A stretch of 64,000 nucleotides of DNA. Origin: Carposina sasakii. Lineage: Eukaryota > Arthropoda > Insecta > Lepidoptera > Carposinidae. The notes below the pieces were generated by a model. It searched no databases and was not told where the DNA came from. It worked only from the letters and a program-made list of their open reading frames with translations. The position numbers and the translations under genes were made by a program. Below are positions 13,367 through 23,371 of this stretch, piece by piece; the stretch's first letter is position 1; each line of letters opens with the position of its first letter. The stretch is taken from positions 4,706,906 through 4,770,905 of the forward strand of contig CP053165.1 of the NCBI GenBank assembly GCA_014607495.2, written 5' to 3'.

Positions 13367-13599
13367 ACTAGTGGACGCCCGCGACTCCTTCCGCGTGAAG
13401 TGCAGAAAAAAGAAAATGTCGAAATTATCCGGGATAAAAACATTTTCCCGGGCCAAAAAGTAGCCTATATGTTGAGTTGGACCTATCACAATATATTCCT
13501 GAAAACTGCATCGCAATCAGCCGTTTCTGAGATTAGCCTACACAAACATCGATCCGTTACAATTTTATTATATGTATAGATAGATATAGATAGATAAGC
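13367..13599 (+). repeat. Dispersed repeat family A, copy 3
   Basis: It begins CACTAGTGGACGCCCGCGAC, carries the CCGGGATAAAAACATTTTCC block and CTGCATCGCAATCAGCCG, and ends in a (GATA)-rich tail, TATAGATAGATATAGATAG. The tail microsatellite is expanded relative to other copies, as expected for the 3' end of a retroposed repeat. Confidence 0.75.
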
Positions 13600-13615
13600 T
13601 TTTAGCGTCAGATAA

Positions 13616-13740
13616 TCTTACAATAAAATTATTAATAAAGAAATAGAAAAAATTCTTCACCCGAGTGGGAATCGAAGCTACGACCACTGCAAACCGTGCC
13701 AGCCGCTATAACCACTAAGCCACCGGGTCAATTAAACAAT
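13616..13740 (-). repeat. tRNA-derived SINE-like repeat family B, copy 1
   Basis: On the minus strand the sequence contains a tRNA-like head: an A-box-like GGTGGCTTAGTGGTTATAGC and, further on, a B-box-like region (GCTTCGATTCCCACTCGGGT). The plus strand starts AAAATTATTAATAAAGAAAT, a tail shared with the other copies. The acceptor stem does not close, so this is a repeat and not a functional tRNA gene. Confidence 0.7.
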
Positions 13741-15588
13741 ACAATCTTACAAATGCAGAATGGCAAAGTTATTTGTAACAGAGTAGGATAGCGACGAGTG
13801 AACCTTCTCGTGGAATTGTAATTCGGATGACATTAATATTCACCCTGGTGTGAGTGGGTAGAAATGTTTTTGTTGTTCAATTTCACTGACGAATTAATGA
13901 CTCACATTTTGAGACGGTGTAGTATTATTTTAGGGAACATGGGTATAGTCATTGGTTTTAAAGTTATGTACCATGGAGAGAACAAATTTCAGATTTGACA
14001 TCGAATAGACTGACATCCTTCAGTTACATCCGGGAATGGTAATGAAACTTTGAAGAAAACACTAGATTTTTTATAGATTCATAATAGTACTAGGAGCCTT
14101 TTAACATGCCTTAATCATATTTGTGACATTCTGTATCTCACTCGGGTGAAAAAAAAAATCATTTCGTTATTAATATTTTTTATAACATTCTATACTATAA
14201 TATGTAAAAAAAAAAATTGTAAACGTGTAGTGGTCCGCTAGTAGACACTAAATTAAATTATTTCAATTTTGTTTTGCACATTAATCTAACCTGAAACTGT
14301 TGCGCTGCGCTGGCGCTGGCTGGTTTAATCCGGTTGTGCTTACTACTTATTAGTTATTAAGTGCTCATAATTTATTTCGATAAAATTACGACACTACCAC
14401 AGTAGACAATAGTAACAGTAGCTCAACTATACTCGAAACCATAATTCAAGAGATTAGTTTGACAGTTCATTTTGCACAAGTGTTGCCATGGTCAGGCTAG
14501 TGCTGTTCGTGTCGATATTTTAAAAATAGAGATTTGGTAACCATCGATATTTTACGTAATTATAATTATGAAAATATAAATAAATGTATTGATTTACAGT
14601 GCCATTTATGATTGTTATGAATATCTGCCTATAAATTACATTGAGACCAAGTAAGTTAATCAAATTCCAGTCATTTTAAACCCCCAACAAAAGAGGATTT
14701 TCTTTTAAACATGGCTTAGTTTAGAGTATTCTTATCTATGTTTCATGAGAACCGGTTTATTAATTTGAAATATATGAAGAGTGAAACTGGCAATGAAAAC
14801 TCAAATGTACTTATACAAATGTGTGGGGTATCAAATTAAAGGTTATAACTAATACATAATAAAAAGCGTTAAAAAAATATTTTTAAAATCCCAGTTCCAA
14901 ATAAAAACATAAAAATGCAAAATCGTCTTGTCGAGGGACCGCTCTATACCTAACAAGGGCACGCCAAGGTACTTAACCTACCTTGTACAACGTAGGTACT
15001 TTTTTGGCTATTGAATTTTTTTATTATTTTATTATTGGTTAACAGTAATGTGTCACATTTCGCAGGGGTTGTTACAATGCCCGCATTGTCACATTCCTAC
15101 GATGAAATTATTTATGACCCAATTCGCACAGTAGATAAGAAACTACTTACTTACACAATTTCTTTAAAGACGTAAGTACATTTGACCTGTTTGCATTTGT
15201 CATCAACGACCTCGTCGTCCTTGTTACCTCTATCCGAGCGGCATCTCTTTATCTATAACGAACGAGTGCAGTATGTCATATTCCTAAAAAATAATTATTT
15301 ATAACCCAGTTCATATTAAAGAAATAAAAAAAATAGATAACTGTTTGGAACTTTTTGTTTTTTTTTATACATCATCCACCAGTCTACTTTGTTACAAGAA
15401 AACTGGTTGTTTGTATCTCTTGAATTTTTTAATTATGAAAGTGTCTGAAAAATTAAAGCAGAAATTTATCGGGAAGTAAACTACATGCTCTGCTGGAATA
15501 CATGCTAGGAACGAATATTACAATTCTGCCGGAAACCTAAGGATAAATCTTATGCCATGACAAAAGTTAAAGAAAATACATTTTATAT
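13741..15588. other. Gene-free stretch
   Basis: No supported feature. Homopolymer A runs and AT-rich sequence dominate. A weak GC patch near 14305-14330 (CTGCGCTGGCGCTGGCTGG) is the only compositional anomaly. Confidence 0.5.
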
Positions 15589-15760
15589 ATTATAAAATTA
15601 TTAATAAAGAAATGGAAAAAATTGTTTACCCGAGTGGGAATCAAACCCACGACCACTGCAAACCGTGCCAGCCGCTCTAACCACTGAGCTGCCGGGTTAA
15701 TTACTCGGATGAAGAATTTTACTATCTCTTTTCTAAATTACATATTGGCAACGTTATTTT
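15589..15760 (-). repeat. tRNA-derived SINE-like repeat family B, copy 2 (best preserved)
   Basis: Read on the minus strand it has an A-box-like GGCAGCTCAGTGGTTAGAGC and a B-box-like GGGTTTGATTCCCACTCGGG at tRNA-like spacing. These are followed by a tail ending CTTTATTAATAATTTTATAA. Upstream of the tRNA-like part (plus-strand 15700-15760) the shared block ACTCGGATGAAGAATTTTAC and GGCAACGTTATTTT is also present. The copy ends about 40 bp before the hAT element's target duplication. Confidence 0.75.
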
Positions 15761-16192
15761 AAACGTTATGTTAAATACATTTTTATTTACATACGGATTT
15801 CTTATAAACAGTGGTCGGAGTAGGTATATTGAATTAAGGTCATTGACATCAAACGTATATGTTAATATGGATACGCCTCCGAGTTTCCGGATTATTATGA
15901 TAAAGATAAAATAAAAATACCGAAACTTCGAAATTATTACATGAAACTAGTTAAAAATGTATCAATACTCTCAACGCTATGCTGCTAGTGGCGTAAGTGA
16001 CCAGAATTTAATAGTAAAAAATGACTGGTGTGTAAAAACCTTGTTGTAGTTAAAGTGTTGTGAATATCTTGACTTGACCCTGGCTTGTGTACTGTCTTCT
16101 GAAATCTACTTAAGACGACGAATTTGGCTTATAACTACGGACATCGATTTATTACTCTTGGATTGGGCCCATTTGAAGTTATTTTTGCGCGG

Positions 16193-16331
16193 GTAAGTTT
16201 TAATTATTTTCACTATTTAAGAAGGTTTTAGAACTTGGAAACAGTTAAAAAAATCACTATATGAAACAGAATTTCATTATCGCATTTACAGTTGTGTATG
16301 TATATATTGTAAATTTAAATCATTGTTTTAG
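16193..16331 (+). other. Predicted intron in the hAT 5' region
   Basis: A good donor, GCGCGG|GTAAGTTTT (GT at 16193-16194), is followed 139 bp later by an acceptor, TTGTTTTAG (AG at 16330-16331). The first ATG of the transposase remnant is 40 bp beyond the acceptor. The arrangement would be a non-coding first exon, an intron and a coding exon. It rests on splice-site sequence only. Confidence 0.45.
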
Positions 16332-16370
16332 GTGAAATATAACGTTGCATCTCTTCAGAAGAGCTAAAAC

Positions 16371-17242
16371 ATGGCAAAGGTCAAGGCTGAAACAGTGCAA
16401 AAGTGGTTATTACACTATCCTGAGCTACTTTACGATAACGCTAGTGGCACTATATACTGTACAAAGTGTGAAAGTCATTTGAAAGCTGTGAATAAAGGCA
16501 ACATTACCAAACACATCGAAGGCGCTGTACATCAAGGAAAATTTAAGCGACCGCAAGAGGAATTTTACTTCGACCTCATTAAGTTCCTGATTCTATGCAA
16601 TATTCCTTGATCGCAAATGAAAAATCCAGCGTTCAAAGAGTTCTTTCAGAAATATATGTGCAGTACTTGTTGTTGCGTTTGTACCAATCGTAAAGTGGTT
16701 GACGAATCACAGTTACGAAAAGTTTATTTGGAGAAGTTTTTTAGGAATAAAATCAATTCGATTTATGAAATTAATAAAAATGAGAAACTATGGATACGTA
16801 TCGCTGGATGAGACAACAGACTTTTTTGGTCGATACATAGTCAATTTCCTAATAAAACCATTGCATCCTACCAATAATGTAGGCCGGCCTTATTTGATTG
16901 CCTGTAAAATGCTAACAGTAGTAAATGGACAAACAATAACACAATTTGTACTGCAATGTCTAGAAAATTTATGGCAAAACACTTTTGAATCGAAAGTTGA
17001 TAATATTTTAATGCTACAGCGAGAGTATTGAAAAAAGCGTAGCAAATAATCAGTAACTTTATTTCAAATTCGCTCCATTGACATCTACAGATGTTGAACG
17101 ATCATTTTCCACATACAAATGGATCTTAGATGTTAAAAGAAATAGCTTAAAATTAGAAAATATTGAAAAAATTATAGTTATTTATTTTAATTGTATAGAG
17201 ACAGAAAAACAAAATGTAGAAATTGTAACCGATGAGGATTAA
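16371..17242 (+). pseudogene. Decayed hAT transposase (BED-type zinc finger, core fragment, C-terminal dimerisation region)
   Basis: The gene would encode the transposase of the surrounding hAT element. The N-terminus (16371-16610) reads as a BED-like zinc finger, with a CTKC pair and a HIEGAVH histidine pair. An in-frame TGA at 16608-16610 interrupts the frame, which reopens to about 16800. There a one-base shift moves the reading into the frame carrying SLDETTDFFGRY, a motif typical of the start of the hAT catalytic core. This closes at 17031. A third frame (17066-17242) carries KFAPLTSTDVERSF and KRNSL, matching the conserved hAT C-terminal dimerisation region. In total about 290 codons survive, compared with the 500-650 usual for the family, so much of the catalytic core is gone. 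It cannot make an active transposase. Superfamily assignment is confident because the ends and target duplication agree. Confidence 0.85.
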
Positions 17243-17737
17243 AAATAATTGTTTTTAATAAAATTGTAATAATGATTGTTTGTATTAACAATAAACAATT
17301 TTGTTTGGTTACGTATGGTTTTTTATTTTATTACTCTATTTACCAAATTTTTGGAAACTCTGGTACATTCCGGAAAAAATGCATGTCCATGTTATGATAT
17401 CATGACGCAAGTATGTAAAATCAATATACCTACTCCGACCACTGCTTATAAATCATTCTTTATTTTCAAATTAAATTAATAGGAAACCATTTCTAAATTC
17501 ATAATATATACTGATACAGTAATTGACTATATATTTATTATATTATTATACCTACTGAAGACATTTTCTAATAGCCTATTATACAGTCGAGTCCAAAGTA
17601 ATTATCGATATCGACTATAACGTCACTATTTATTTTATTCTATTTATGGTAACCCTTTAGCTGTCACTTGCTTGTCAGTTTAGTCTCTCGAATTATGGTT
17701 TTTAGTATAGCCTATTTGCTCGATAGCAAGCCACTTA

Positions 17738-17785
17738 TGTATTATGTTACATAATACAATATAGCGTCAATCATTGACGCTATAT
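17738..17785. repeat. Two directly abutting perfect palindromes
   Basis: The first is TGTATTATGT-T-ACATAATACA (17738-17758). It is followed without a gap by ATATAGCGTCAA-TCA-TTGACGCTATAT (17759-17785). Both arms are perfect, with loops of 1 and 3 nt. The function is unknown. It could be the apex of a decayed foldback element or a paired protein-binding or cruciform site. Confidence 0.85.
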
Positions 17786-18037
17786 GGCATAATATTATGA
17801 CAGATCAACTTTTGAAAGTTAAGACGTTTATTGCAATAAGAGTTAGGTAATTTATACAAAGATCTATTGAAAACTCTTTTATACTTTTAATTAAATAGAT
17901 ACTTCTATAAGCAACTCGTGCCTACTATTATAGCTAAGCTGCGTGCCGTAAAGTTTGCGTAAAGTGTATATATGTATAGCACCACCTATATCCTCTAAAG
18001 TCTTATGAAGTTTGAGGCGCCTATATCGTCTTCTGTC

Positions 18038-18290
18038 TATTGCAGTCCACTGCTGGACGTAGGCCTCTCCCAGGACACGCCACAAGGCTACTGCTACAGG
18101 GCGGTTTTGCCTATAGTCACCACGCTATGGGCAGGCGGTTTGGTGACCGTAGTGTGATTTTTGGACTGTGTGTCAGCATAGGCGCGCAGCTGCCCGCCTC
18201 CCGAAAATCCTTAATCGCCTCGTACGATACCCATGGGCAGGCAGGGGTGGTACAAACTCTACTCTGCCGGCACTATATTATGTATACCAT
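18038..18290 (+). repeat. Non-LTR retrotransposon remnant
   Basis: Two blocks resemble LINE sequence that is common in Lepidoptera: CAGTCCACTGCTGGACGTAG with GGCCTCTCCCAGG (18043-18077), and TTAATCGCCTCGTACGATAC followed by CCATGGGCAGG (about 18210-18243). The segment is far more GC-rich than its surroundings. Open frames of 95 and 63 codons across it are not recognisable proteins. A 24-bp piece of the first block recurs at 28764-28787. The family match is from memory. Confidence 0.6.
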
Positions 18291-18360
18291 ACTTGTATGT
18301 TTGCTTCTCGAAATGTTTTGTTTTTAAGGTGTAAACCTACTGAAAGTTTACTATGGTAGT

Positions 18361-19270
18361 GTCACAGTAAAATGCATATACTAACACAAATACAGTGAGT
18401 GCATTATTAAAACTTGATTGTTTTATTTTTTTAAGGATAAATACATTTTTAAATTGCTGTTTAGACGGTGTAAAGGACTTTTTAGATATTATATAGTATC
18501 GAAAAATATATACTATAATTTTTTAAAGTAAGTTAAAAAAACTAACTTTTGTTTGATATTGTTAAGTTAAAATCTGTGATATACCCATATCGGGCCTTTG
18601 ACTTAGGTTTATCAAGAGTTTAACAATTCCACGATGGAGAGCGTACGTAGGTATGTATCTACTGTTAGCACTATATCTGTCTATTTATACAGATATAGAG
18701 GCGTAAAACTCTTAGCATACCTACTATTAATGATCGTTATTTTGTAAGTTGCGAGTAGACAACATTTTAAAAATTTAGATTAATTTAAACGACCATGGCG
18801 GCGTTAACTCAAAATTAATTTACGCCGATGTGGACGCTCGATTAAAATGTATGTCGAAAATGAACGTTAGTTAACTTCGAGTCTTCTCCAGTACCTACGC
18901 TTAAAGTATCCTCTTCTTCAATGAGCTTAGTATATAATTATATCTATGTATTTGTAACTACTATTTTCTTTTCTTTCTGTACGTATATTTCTAAATTGTG
19001 AATATTTACGTTTTTTTTGTGGTTTATCAATGGGTTAAAATATTTACAAGTATGTAATTTCAGCTACCCACTGAAGACTGAATATTGTTTGTGTGTATTA
19101 TAGATATAGTGCTCACCTGATTTGTGGTGCAACCTAGACTATATCTTACCATAATTTGTAACATAATTTTATACCCAGTTGTATAATGTTTGGTATGTTT
19201 AATAAATAAATAAAAGATTTAAGTCTTATTATATCTACCAATATAAAATCTAGTTTATAATACAATTTGA
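18361..19270. other. Presumed 5' intron/upstream region of the first DUF229 gene
   Basis: No open frame or repeat is recognisable. Because a 3' splice site lies just before the first DUF229 start codon, part of this stretch is probably intron, with the 5' untranslated exon further upstream and not identifiable by eye. Confidence 0.4.
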
Positions 19271-19283
19271 ATTTCAGTGTGAC
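19271..19283 (+). promoter_or_regulatory. 3' splice site just upstream of DUF229 gene 1
   Basis: ATTTCAG ends with AG at 19276-19277, and the start codon follows after TGTGAC. The paralogue has the same arrangement at 23369-23372. This implies that the whole open frame is one exon preceded by an intron in the 5' untranslated region. Confidence 0.65.
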
Positions 19284-21284
19284 ATGAGCATGACATTTTC
19301 AAGAAACACATGTAAAAGGAGATGGAGTAAAGGATCGATCGGTGGTCGTCATATTCGATACTTAGCAGTTGGACTTCTCATCTGCATCTTCCTTTGCTTC
19401 CTCATTACTAGCCACATTGACTTACACGTGATAAACAAATTAAAATATGTACTTGTACAAGCCAACGAGGATAATGAAGATGATGATTTGTATCAAAATA
19501 CTACGAAATACACTATCCATACAAAAGGGTGTACAATCCCCGCATTGCAACTATTTGATGAAAGCATTATGAGTGTTCTTAACGAACAAGAAACTGCAGT
19601 ATTCAGCCCTTGTTCCAATGCCAGTATGCTAGATAACAACAGAACACACATATGGATCAATAAGAAAAATGCAAATCGCTACATTGTGAACAGTACCGAA
19701 GATATTTTTATGTGTTGCTACAAAAATTTTTCAAGACCAAATTTTATTAAAGATATTTACGCGCAAACTGTAGATAATCGTGTAATATATCAAAATACAT
19801 GCAAAATTTTCACTGAAATAATTAAAGTTGAACACGAGTTTGTGCAAGTTTCATGCGGCATAAATAAACTACTTTATAGGCAATACTTCGTGTTTGCTGT
19901 TCGGAAAAAATTCTTATCACGTGAAAACGAGACTCCTAAACATAAAACTCATAATGGTAGTAGTTTTAACGTACTGATATTTGGAATTGATTCTGTGTCA
20001 AGACTTAATTTCCATAGATACATGCCCGAAACCATGCAATATTTAGAAAATAATGATGCAATAGAGCTTTTTGGTTACAATAAAGTCGGGGATAATAGTT
20101 TTCCAAATGTTGTACCCATGTTGTTAGGCCAATCGGAACGTGATTTGGAAAAAACTTGTCTTCCATATACACTGGCGACATTTGACAACTGTCCCTTTAT
20201 CTGGGAGGCTTTCAAGCGCACTGGATATTATACAGCTATTGCCGAAGATACTAGTTATTCTGGACATTTTAATTATTTAAGAGGGGGTTTCATTAAATCA
20301 CCCACAGATTATTACTTTCATACATTTATTCACCAAGTCTTTAAGAACGATACTAAGATGTGTCTTAATGATGTATATACTTACCAGTTTCTTTTAAATT
20401 ACGTAGCAGATTTAACAACAGTGCTAAGTGGAAACAGGTTGTTTGGTTACTTTTGGGAAATGAGTCTGACTCATGATTATTTCAAATCTCCTATAATGAT
20501 GGATACGGGTTATTTAGACCTTTATAAAAGATTAGAAAAGTCTAATTATTTGAATGATACCGTGATATTTCTGGTCAGTGACCACGGCTTTAGGTACGGG
20601 AATATACTCTATACTAAACAAGGTCGACTCGAATCAAGTCTGCCATTAGTTTCTATACTCTTGCCAAAGGTATTTAAAGAGATATATGGTAAAGCTTATG
20701 CTAATCTAAAATTAAATAGTAAAAGATTGACCACCCCATTTGACATCTACGAAACACTAGTAGATCTAGTTGACCTAAGAAACATTACAAACAAATCAAT
20801 TACTTCCAGAAGTAGTAAAATGTATGCAAGGGATAGGGGTATAAGTTTATTTTTACCTGTGCCACGTAACCGGACATGTGAAACAGCACACATTGCTGAC
20901 CACTGGTGTTCTTGCCACGAGGAAGCCAAGGTATCTATTACTAATCCCGCAGTTCAAGAAGGGGCTGCATACATAATAGACTATATTAATGCTTTGCTTT
21001 TAAATCACCCTCAATGTGAACAGCTAGTCATGGTAAAAATTGTTGAAGCATTGGAGTATATTGATAAAGGGCATACACGTGTTATCCAAAGTGATTGGAA
21101 GCAATTTATAATTAAAATACAAGCTAGTCCTGGAGATGGGGTTTTTGAAGGTACTTTGCGTAATAGGACAGATGATGGCTGGATTATTTCAGGCACTGTC
21201 AGCAGGCTTAATAAGTACGACTCCCAGAGTATATGTGTGAAACACCCGCTACTAAAATTATACTGTTACTGCAAAAAAGCGTAA
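19284..21284 (+). CDS. DUF229 family protein, sulfatase/alkaline-phosphatase-like fold (tandem copy 1)
   Basis: This is a 666-residue protein of the DUF229 family, which belongs by fold to the alkaline phosphatase/sulfatase superfamily. The physiological substrate is not established. Residues about 26-43 form a single hydrophobic segment after a basic N-terminus, so it is probably a type II membrane or signal-anchored protein with the body in the secretory lumen or outside. Several N-glycosylation sequons and many cysteines agree with this. Family landmarks are GIDSVSR (234-240, first metal-binding Asp region), DNSFPNVVPMLLG (270-282), TFDNCPFIWEAF (299-310), YLRGGF (331-336), VSDHG (431-435, second metal site) and TPFDIYETL (484-492). 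They are followed by a Cys-rich CETAHIADHWCSCHE stretch (532-546). The ATG sits 6 nt after a splice acceptor. A neighbouring paralogue starts 4088 bp downstream on the same strand. An AATAAA at 21382-21387 could be its polyadenylation signal. Family assignment is strong; catalysis is inferred only. Confidence 0.93.
   Translation: MSMTFSRNTCKRRWSKGSIGGRHIRYLAVGLLICIFLCFLITSHIDLHVINKLKYVLVQANEDNEDDDLYQNTTKYTIHTKGCTIPALQLFDESIMSVLNEQETAVFSPCSNASMLDNNRTHIWINKKNANRYIVNSTEDIFMCCYKNFSRPNFIKDIYAQTVDNRVIYQNTCKIFTEIIKVEHEFVQVSCGINKLLYRQYFVFAVRKKFLSRENETPKHKTHNGSSFNVLIFGIDSVSRLNFHRYMPETMQYLENNDAIELFGYNKVGDNSFPNVVPMLLGQSERDLEKTCLPYTLATFDNCPFIWEAFKRTGYYTAIAEDTSYSGHFNYLRGGFIKSPTDYYFHTFIHQVFKNDTKMCLNDVYTYQFLLNYVADLTTVLSGNRLFGYFWEMSLTHDYFKSPIMMDTGYLDLYKRLEKSNYLNDTVIFLVSDHGFRYGNILYTKQGRLESSLPLVSILLPKVFKEIYGKAYANLKLNSKRLTTPFDIYETLVDLVDLRNITNKSITSRSSKMYARDRGISLFLPVPRNRTCETAHIADHWCSCHEEAKVSITNPAVQEGAAYIIDYINALLLNHPQCEQLVMVKIVEALEYIDKGHTRVIQSDWKQFIIKIQASPGDGVFEGTLRNRTDDGWIISGTVSRLNKYDSQSICVKHPLLKLYCYCKKA
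20706..20960 (+). repeat. Candidate gene-conversion tract (donor/acceptor partner 24761-25018)
   Basis: This part of DUF229 gene 1 is much closer to gene 2 than the rest. It includes a 69-bp run (20856-20924 against 24914-24982) with no difference even at third codon positions. Over residues 465-561 the proteins differ at 8 positions by my count, while the N-terminal 200 residues differ at a large share of sites. Confidence 0.6.
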
Positions 21285-21381
21285 TTCAACATGTATTTTT
21301 TGTTTTTATTTTCACACCAAGAATATAATTTTTTGCACAATAATAAATACGTATTCAGATTCACCTAGCACTTTGATATTA

Positions 21382-21387
21382 AATAAA
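21382..21387 (+). terminator. Possible polyadenylation signal of DUF229 gene 1
   Basis: AATAAA lies about 98 bp after the stop codon. Other AATAAA strings occur nearby by chance in this AT-rich DNA (for example near 21702), so the choice is tentative. Confidence 0.35.
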
Positions 21388-21931
21388 ACTGTATCCAAAA
21401 TTTTAAGAAGATTGGTTGAGTAATTAAAGCGTGAAAAAGAATTAACAAACAAACTTACTTTCGCATTAATAATATTTAAGAATGGACAAGTAGACAAACT
21501 GTTTTAGTAGCACACTGTAATAAAAGTATCTATTTGTATTATATATTTGTTAATATAAAGTATTATCTATTTGTAACGTTACATATTAGTTTTTTAATCT
21601 TTTTTGTAATATTATATTATGCTTGTTGGCTACTTGTGTAATTCATGGCGCATTGGTGTATGCTGTCAGGCTGTATTATTATTATTATTAGTATATTACT
21701 GTAAATAAATAAATATACTTTAGAAATGTCTGGTATTCGAAAGTTAATTAATATTTTTTTAACATAACCGCTTTACCTTCTGAAACATGGTATTTTGCTC
21801 GGTAGGTAAATCTTAATCAGTACCATTTTCATTCGATAAAATTTTATTATACAACCACAGTATAATGAAATAGAACCGTAGCTCAATTTATTATAATATA
21901 TATAATTATAAGTTAGTATAGTCAGGACAGT

Positions 21932-22121
21932 TAGGGCGCGTTCACACAGAACATCCGTTTTACAGGATCTTTTTTAACGGATCCGTCGCTACTGGAGGTA
22001 ATATTAACACAGCATAATTACGCAGGTAATACTCGTATTAACCGATTTTGACAGATCCGACGTTACCTACTTCTTCTTCTACTTAAACTGATCTGTAAAA
22101 CGGAAGTTCTAACGCGCCCTT
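21932..22121. mobile_element. MITE with TTAGGGCGCGTTC-type termini
   Basis: The left end TTAGGGCGCGTTCACACAG with ACATCCGTTTTACAG is mirrored by CTGTAAAACGGAAGTTCTAA and CGCGCCCTTA on the right. The element is about 190 bp, carries no coding sequence and lies between the two DUF229 genes. The termini start and end with TTA/TAA, which may be part of the target duplication. The superfamily is not assigned. Confidence 0.75.
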
Positions 22122-22226
22122 ACGCTAGATTACCTATATCCAGAAGTCCGTATTGTATTATGTTATGACGTACATTTGACAACTAACTAAGTAATACTTG
22201 TAAACTCGATGTATATTTCATGTCCG

Positions 22227-22583
22227 TATGTAGGATTTAAAATGCTTAGCTACTGTTTGCATATCTACTGTGGTATTATTACACTAGGCACACACATTAA
22301 TTTTCTAACTTACGACTGTGTTTTTGTTTTTTTCGGTCAACGTTTATTTACATATGTAGGATTTAAAATGCTTAGCTACTGTTTGCATATCTACTGTGGT
22401 ATTATTACACTAGGCACACACATTAATTTTCTAACTTACGACTAACGTTTATTTACATATGTAGGATTTAAAATGCTTAGCTACTGTTTGCATATCTACT
22501 GTGGTATTATTACACTAGGCACACACATTAATTTTCTAACTTACGACTGTGTTTTTGTTTTTTTCGGTCAACGTTTATTTACA
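22227..22583. repeat. Three-unit tandem repeat (units about 126, 105 and 122 bp)
   Basis: The block beginning TATGTAGGATTTAAAATGC recurs at 22227, 22353 and 22458, nearly without change. The second unit lacks 21 bp (a T-rich segment between TACGACT and AACGTTTATT) that the first and third keep. A short open frame of 78 codons runs through two units, but it only reflects the repeat and shows no protein-like features. Confidence 0.9.
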
Positions 22584-22789
22584 AACTGCTGGCAATTCGA
22601 AAAGACCTATTTTGTACTTCAAAATATTTTTTAATTAGAAAAGTAAGTACACAAAATATAAGCAATTAATTGTTTTTAACGTCTTTTGATATCAGTGTAC
22701 CGTGATTGGCCCACCACTTATTCCCACCTCTGCAACTCCTGTAAGCCAGGATCAACAGAGGCGACCAGAAAAATGCAAACAAAGCATAG

Positions 22790-22912
22790 AACATCCCTTG
22801 TACTTCGAGGAATACGCTAAAAAAAGAATTTACGAAATCGGTTCAGCTGTTCTCGAGATTCGCGCTTAGCAACATAATTAGGGATTCATTTTTATATTAT
22901 AGACTACTAGAA
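22790..22912 (+). repeat. Non-LTR retrotransposon 3'-end fragment
   Basis: The block TACGAAATCGGTTCAGCTGT with TCTCGAGATTCGCGC and the ending TTTATATTATAGACTAC resembles the 3' end of an RTE-like lepidopteran LINE. It also shares the ATCGGTTCAGC motif with repeat family A. No reverse transcriptase sequence is attached. The family name is from memory. Confidence 0.5.
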
Positions 22913-23261
22913 AAACAGAATGTGTAGTATGAAGATAGGTACACTTAATATTAAATTAAGCACTGACTAACAAAATTATCACAATTGATCATATATTATG
23001 ACTACTTACCTATAAGTTATTTATTATGCCAATAATGGCCCCGGGTCCTTGCTTTTCCAAAGAGATTACTTGAAAACATCTCCAAATTAAACTGTAACAT
23101 GAGAGTGTCATTTTTGAGTGTAATAGTTCAGTTAGAACAATAATTCTAATTTCCTAGATTCATACATATGGAAACATATTAATGGTTTTATGTTGTTTGT
23201 TTTCAGAAATAAATAAAAATAAAATATTTTTTGTCATATATCGATCAAATCAAATAGTTTT

Positions 23262-23337
23262 TTTGTGATACACAGGTATTTACAGTTTTTTTAATAGGTA
23301 AGTACCTATATTACCTCCTCTGTAATCCGCTTATTTG
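23262..23337 (+). repeat. Old dispersed repeat upstream of DUF229 gene 2
   Basis: TTTGTGATACACAGGTATTT followed by ACAG, and later CTCTGTAATCCGCTTATT, reappears at 58641-58662 and 58977-59033. There a 314-bp MITE separates the two halves. Here the halves are continuous, so this copy represents the state without the insertion. Confidence 0.6.
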
Positions 23338-23360
23338 GAATAGATATGGACTATATTCTA

Positions 23361-23371
23361 TTTTTTTCAGT
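23361..23371 (+). promoter_or_regulatory. 3' splice site just upstream of DUF229 gene 2
   Basis: TTTTTTTCAG ends at 23370 and the ATG begins at 23372. The strong pyrimidine tract makes a convincing acceptor, and the position matches the one in gene 1. Confidence 0.7.

Larger units (their letters stand above)
15801..17452 (+). mobile_element. hAT-superfamily DNA transposon with 8-bp target duplication
   Basis: The element spans 15809-17444. Its left end CAGTGGTCGGAGTAGGTAT (24 bp, 15809-15832) is the perfect reverse complement of 17421-17444. It is bracketed by the identical 8-mer CTTATAAA at 15801-15808 and 17445-17452. Short CAG-type inverted ends with an 8-bp duplication are diagnostic of hAT transposons, and the decayed coding region inside fits a hAT transposase. 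At 1636 bp it is shorter than a typical autonomous hAT, which agrees with internal loss. Undamaged ends and duplication suggest it moved fairly recently, in trans. Confidence 0.95.

Noticed and set aside
15640..15715. Functional tRNA gene on the minus strand
   Set aside because: The A-box- and B-box-like parts are present, but no closed acceptor stem is seen. The same unit with flanking tail recurs several times in the window, so it is a SINE-like repeat.
18040..18359. 95- and 63-codon open frames
   Set aside because: They run across a GC-rich LINE-derived fragment in overlapping frames and have no protein features.
20747..20929. Antisense open frames within both DUF229 genes (also 24805-24987, 21011-21196, 25069-25251)
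   Set aside because: They mirror conserved sense codons, and their similarity between copies follows from the sense genes.
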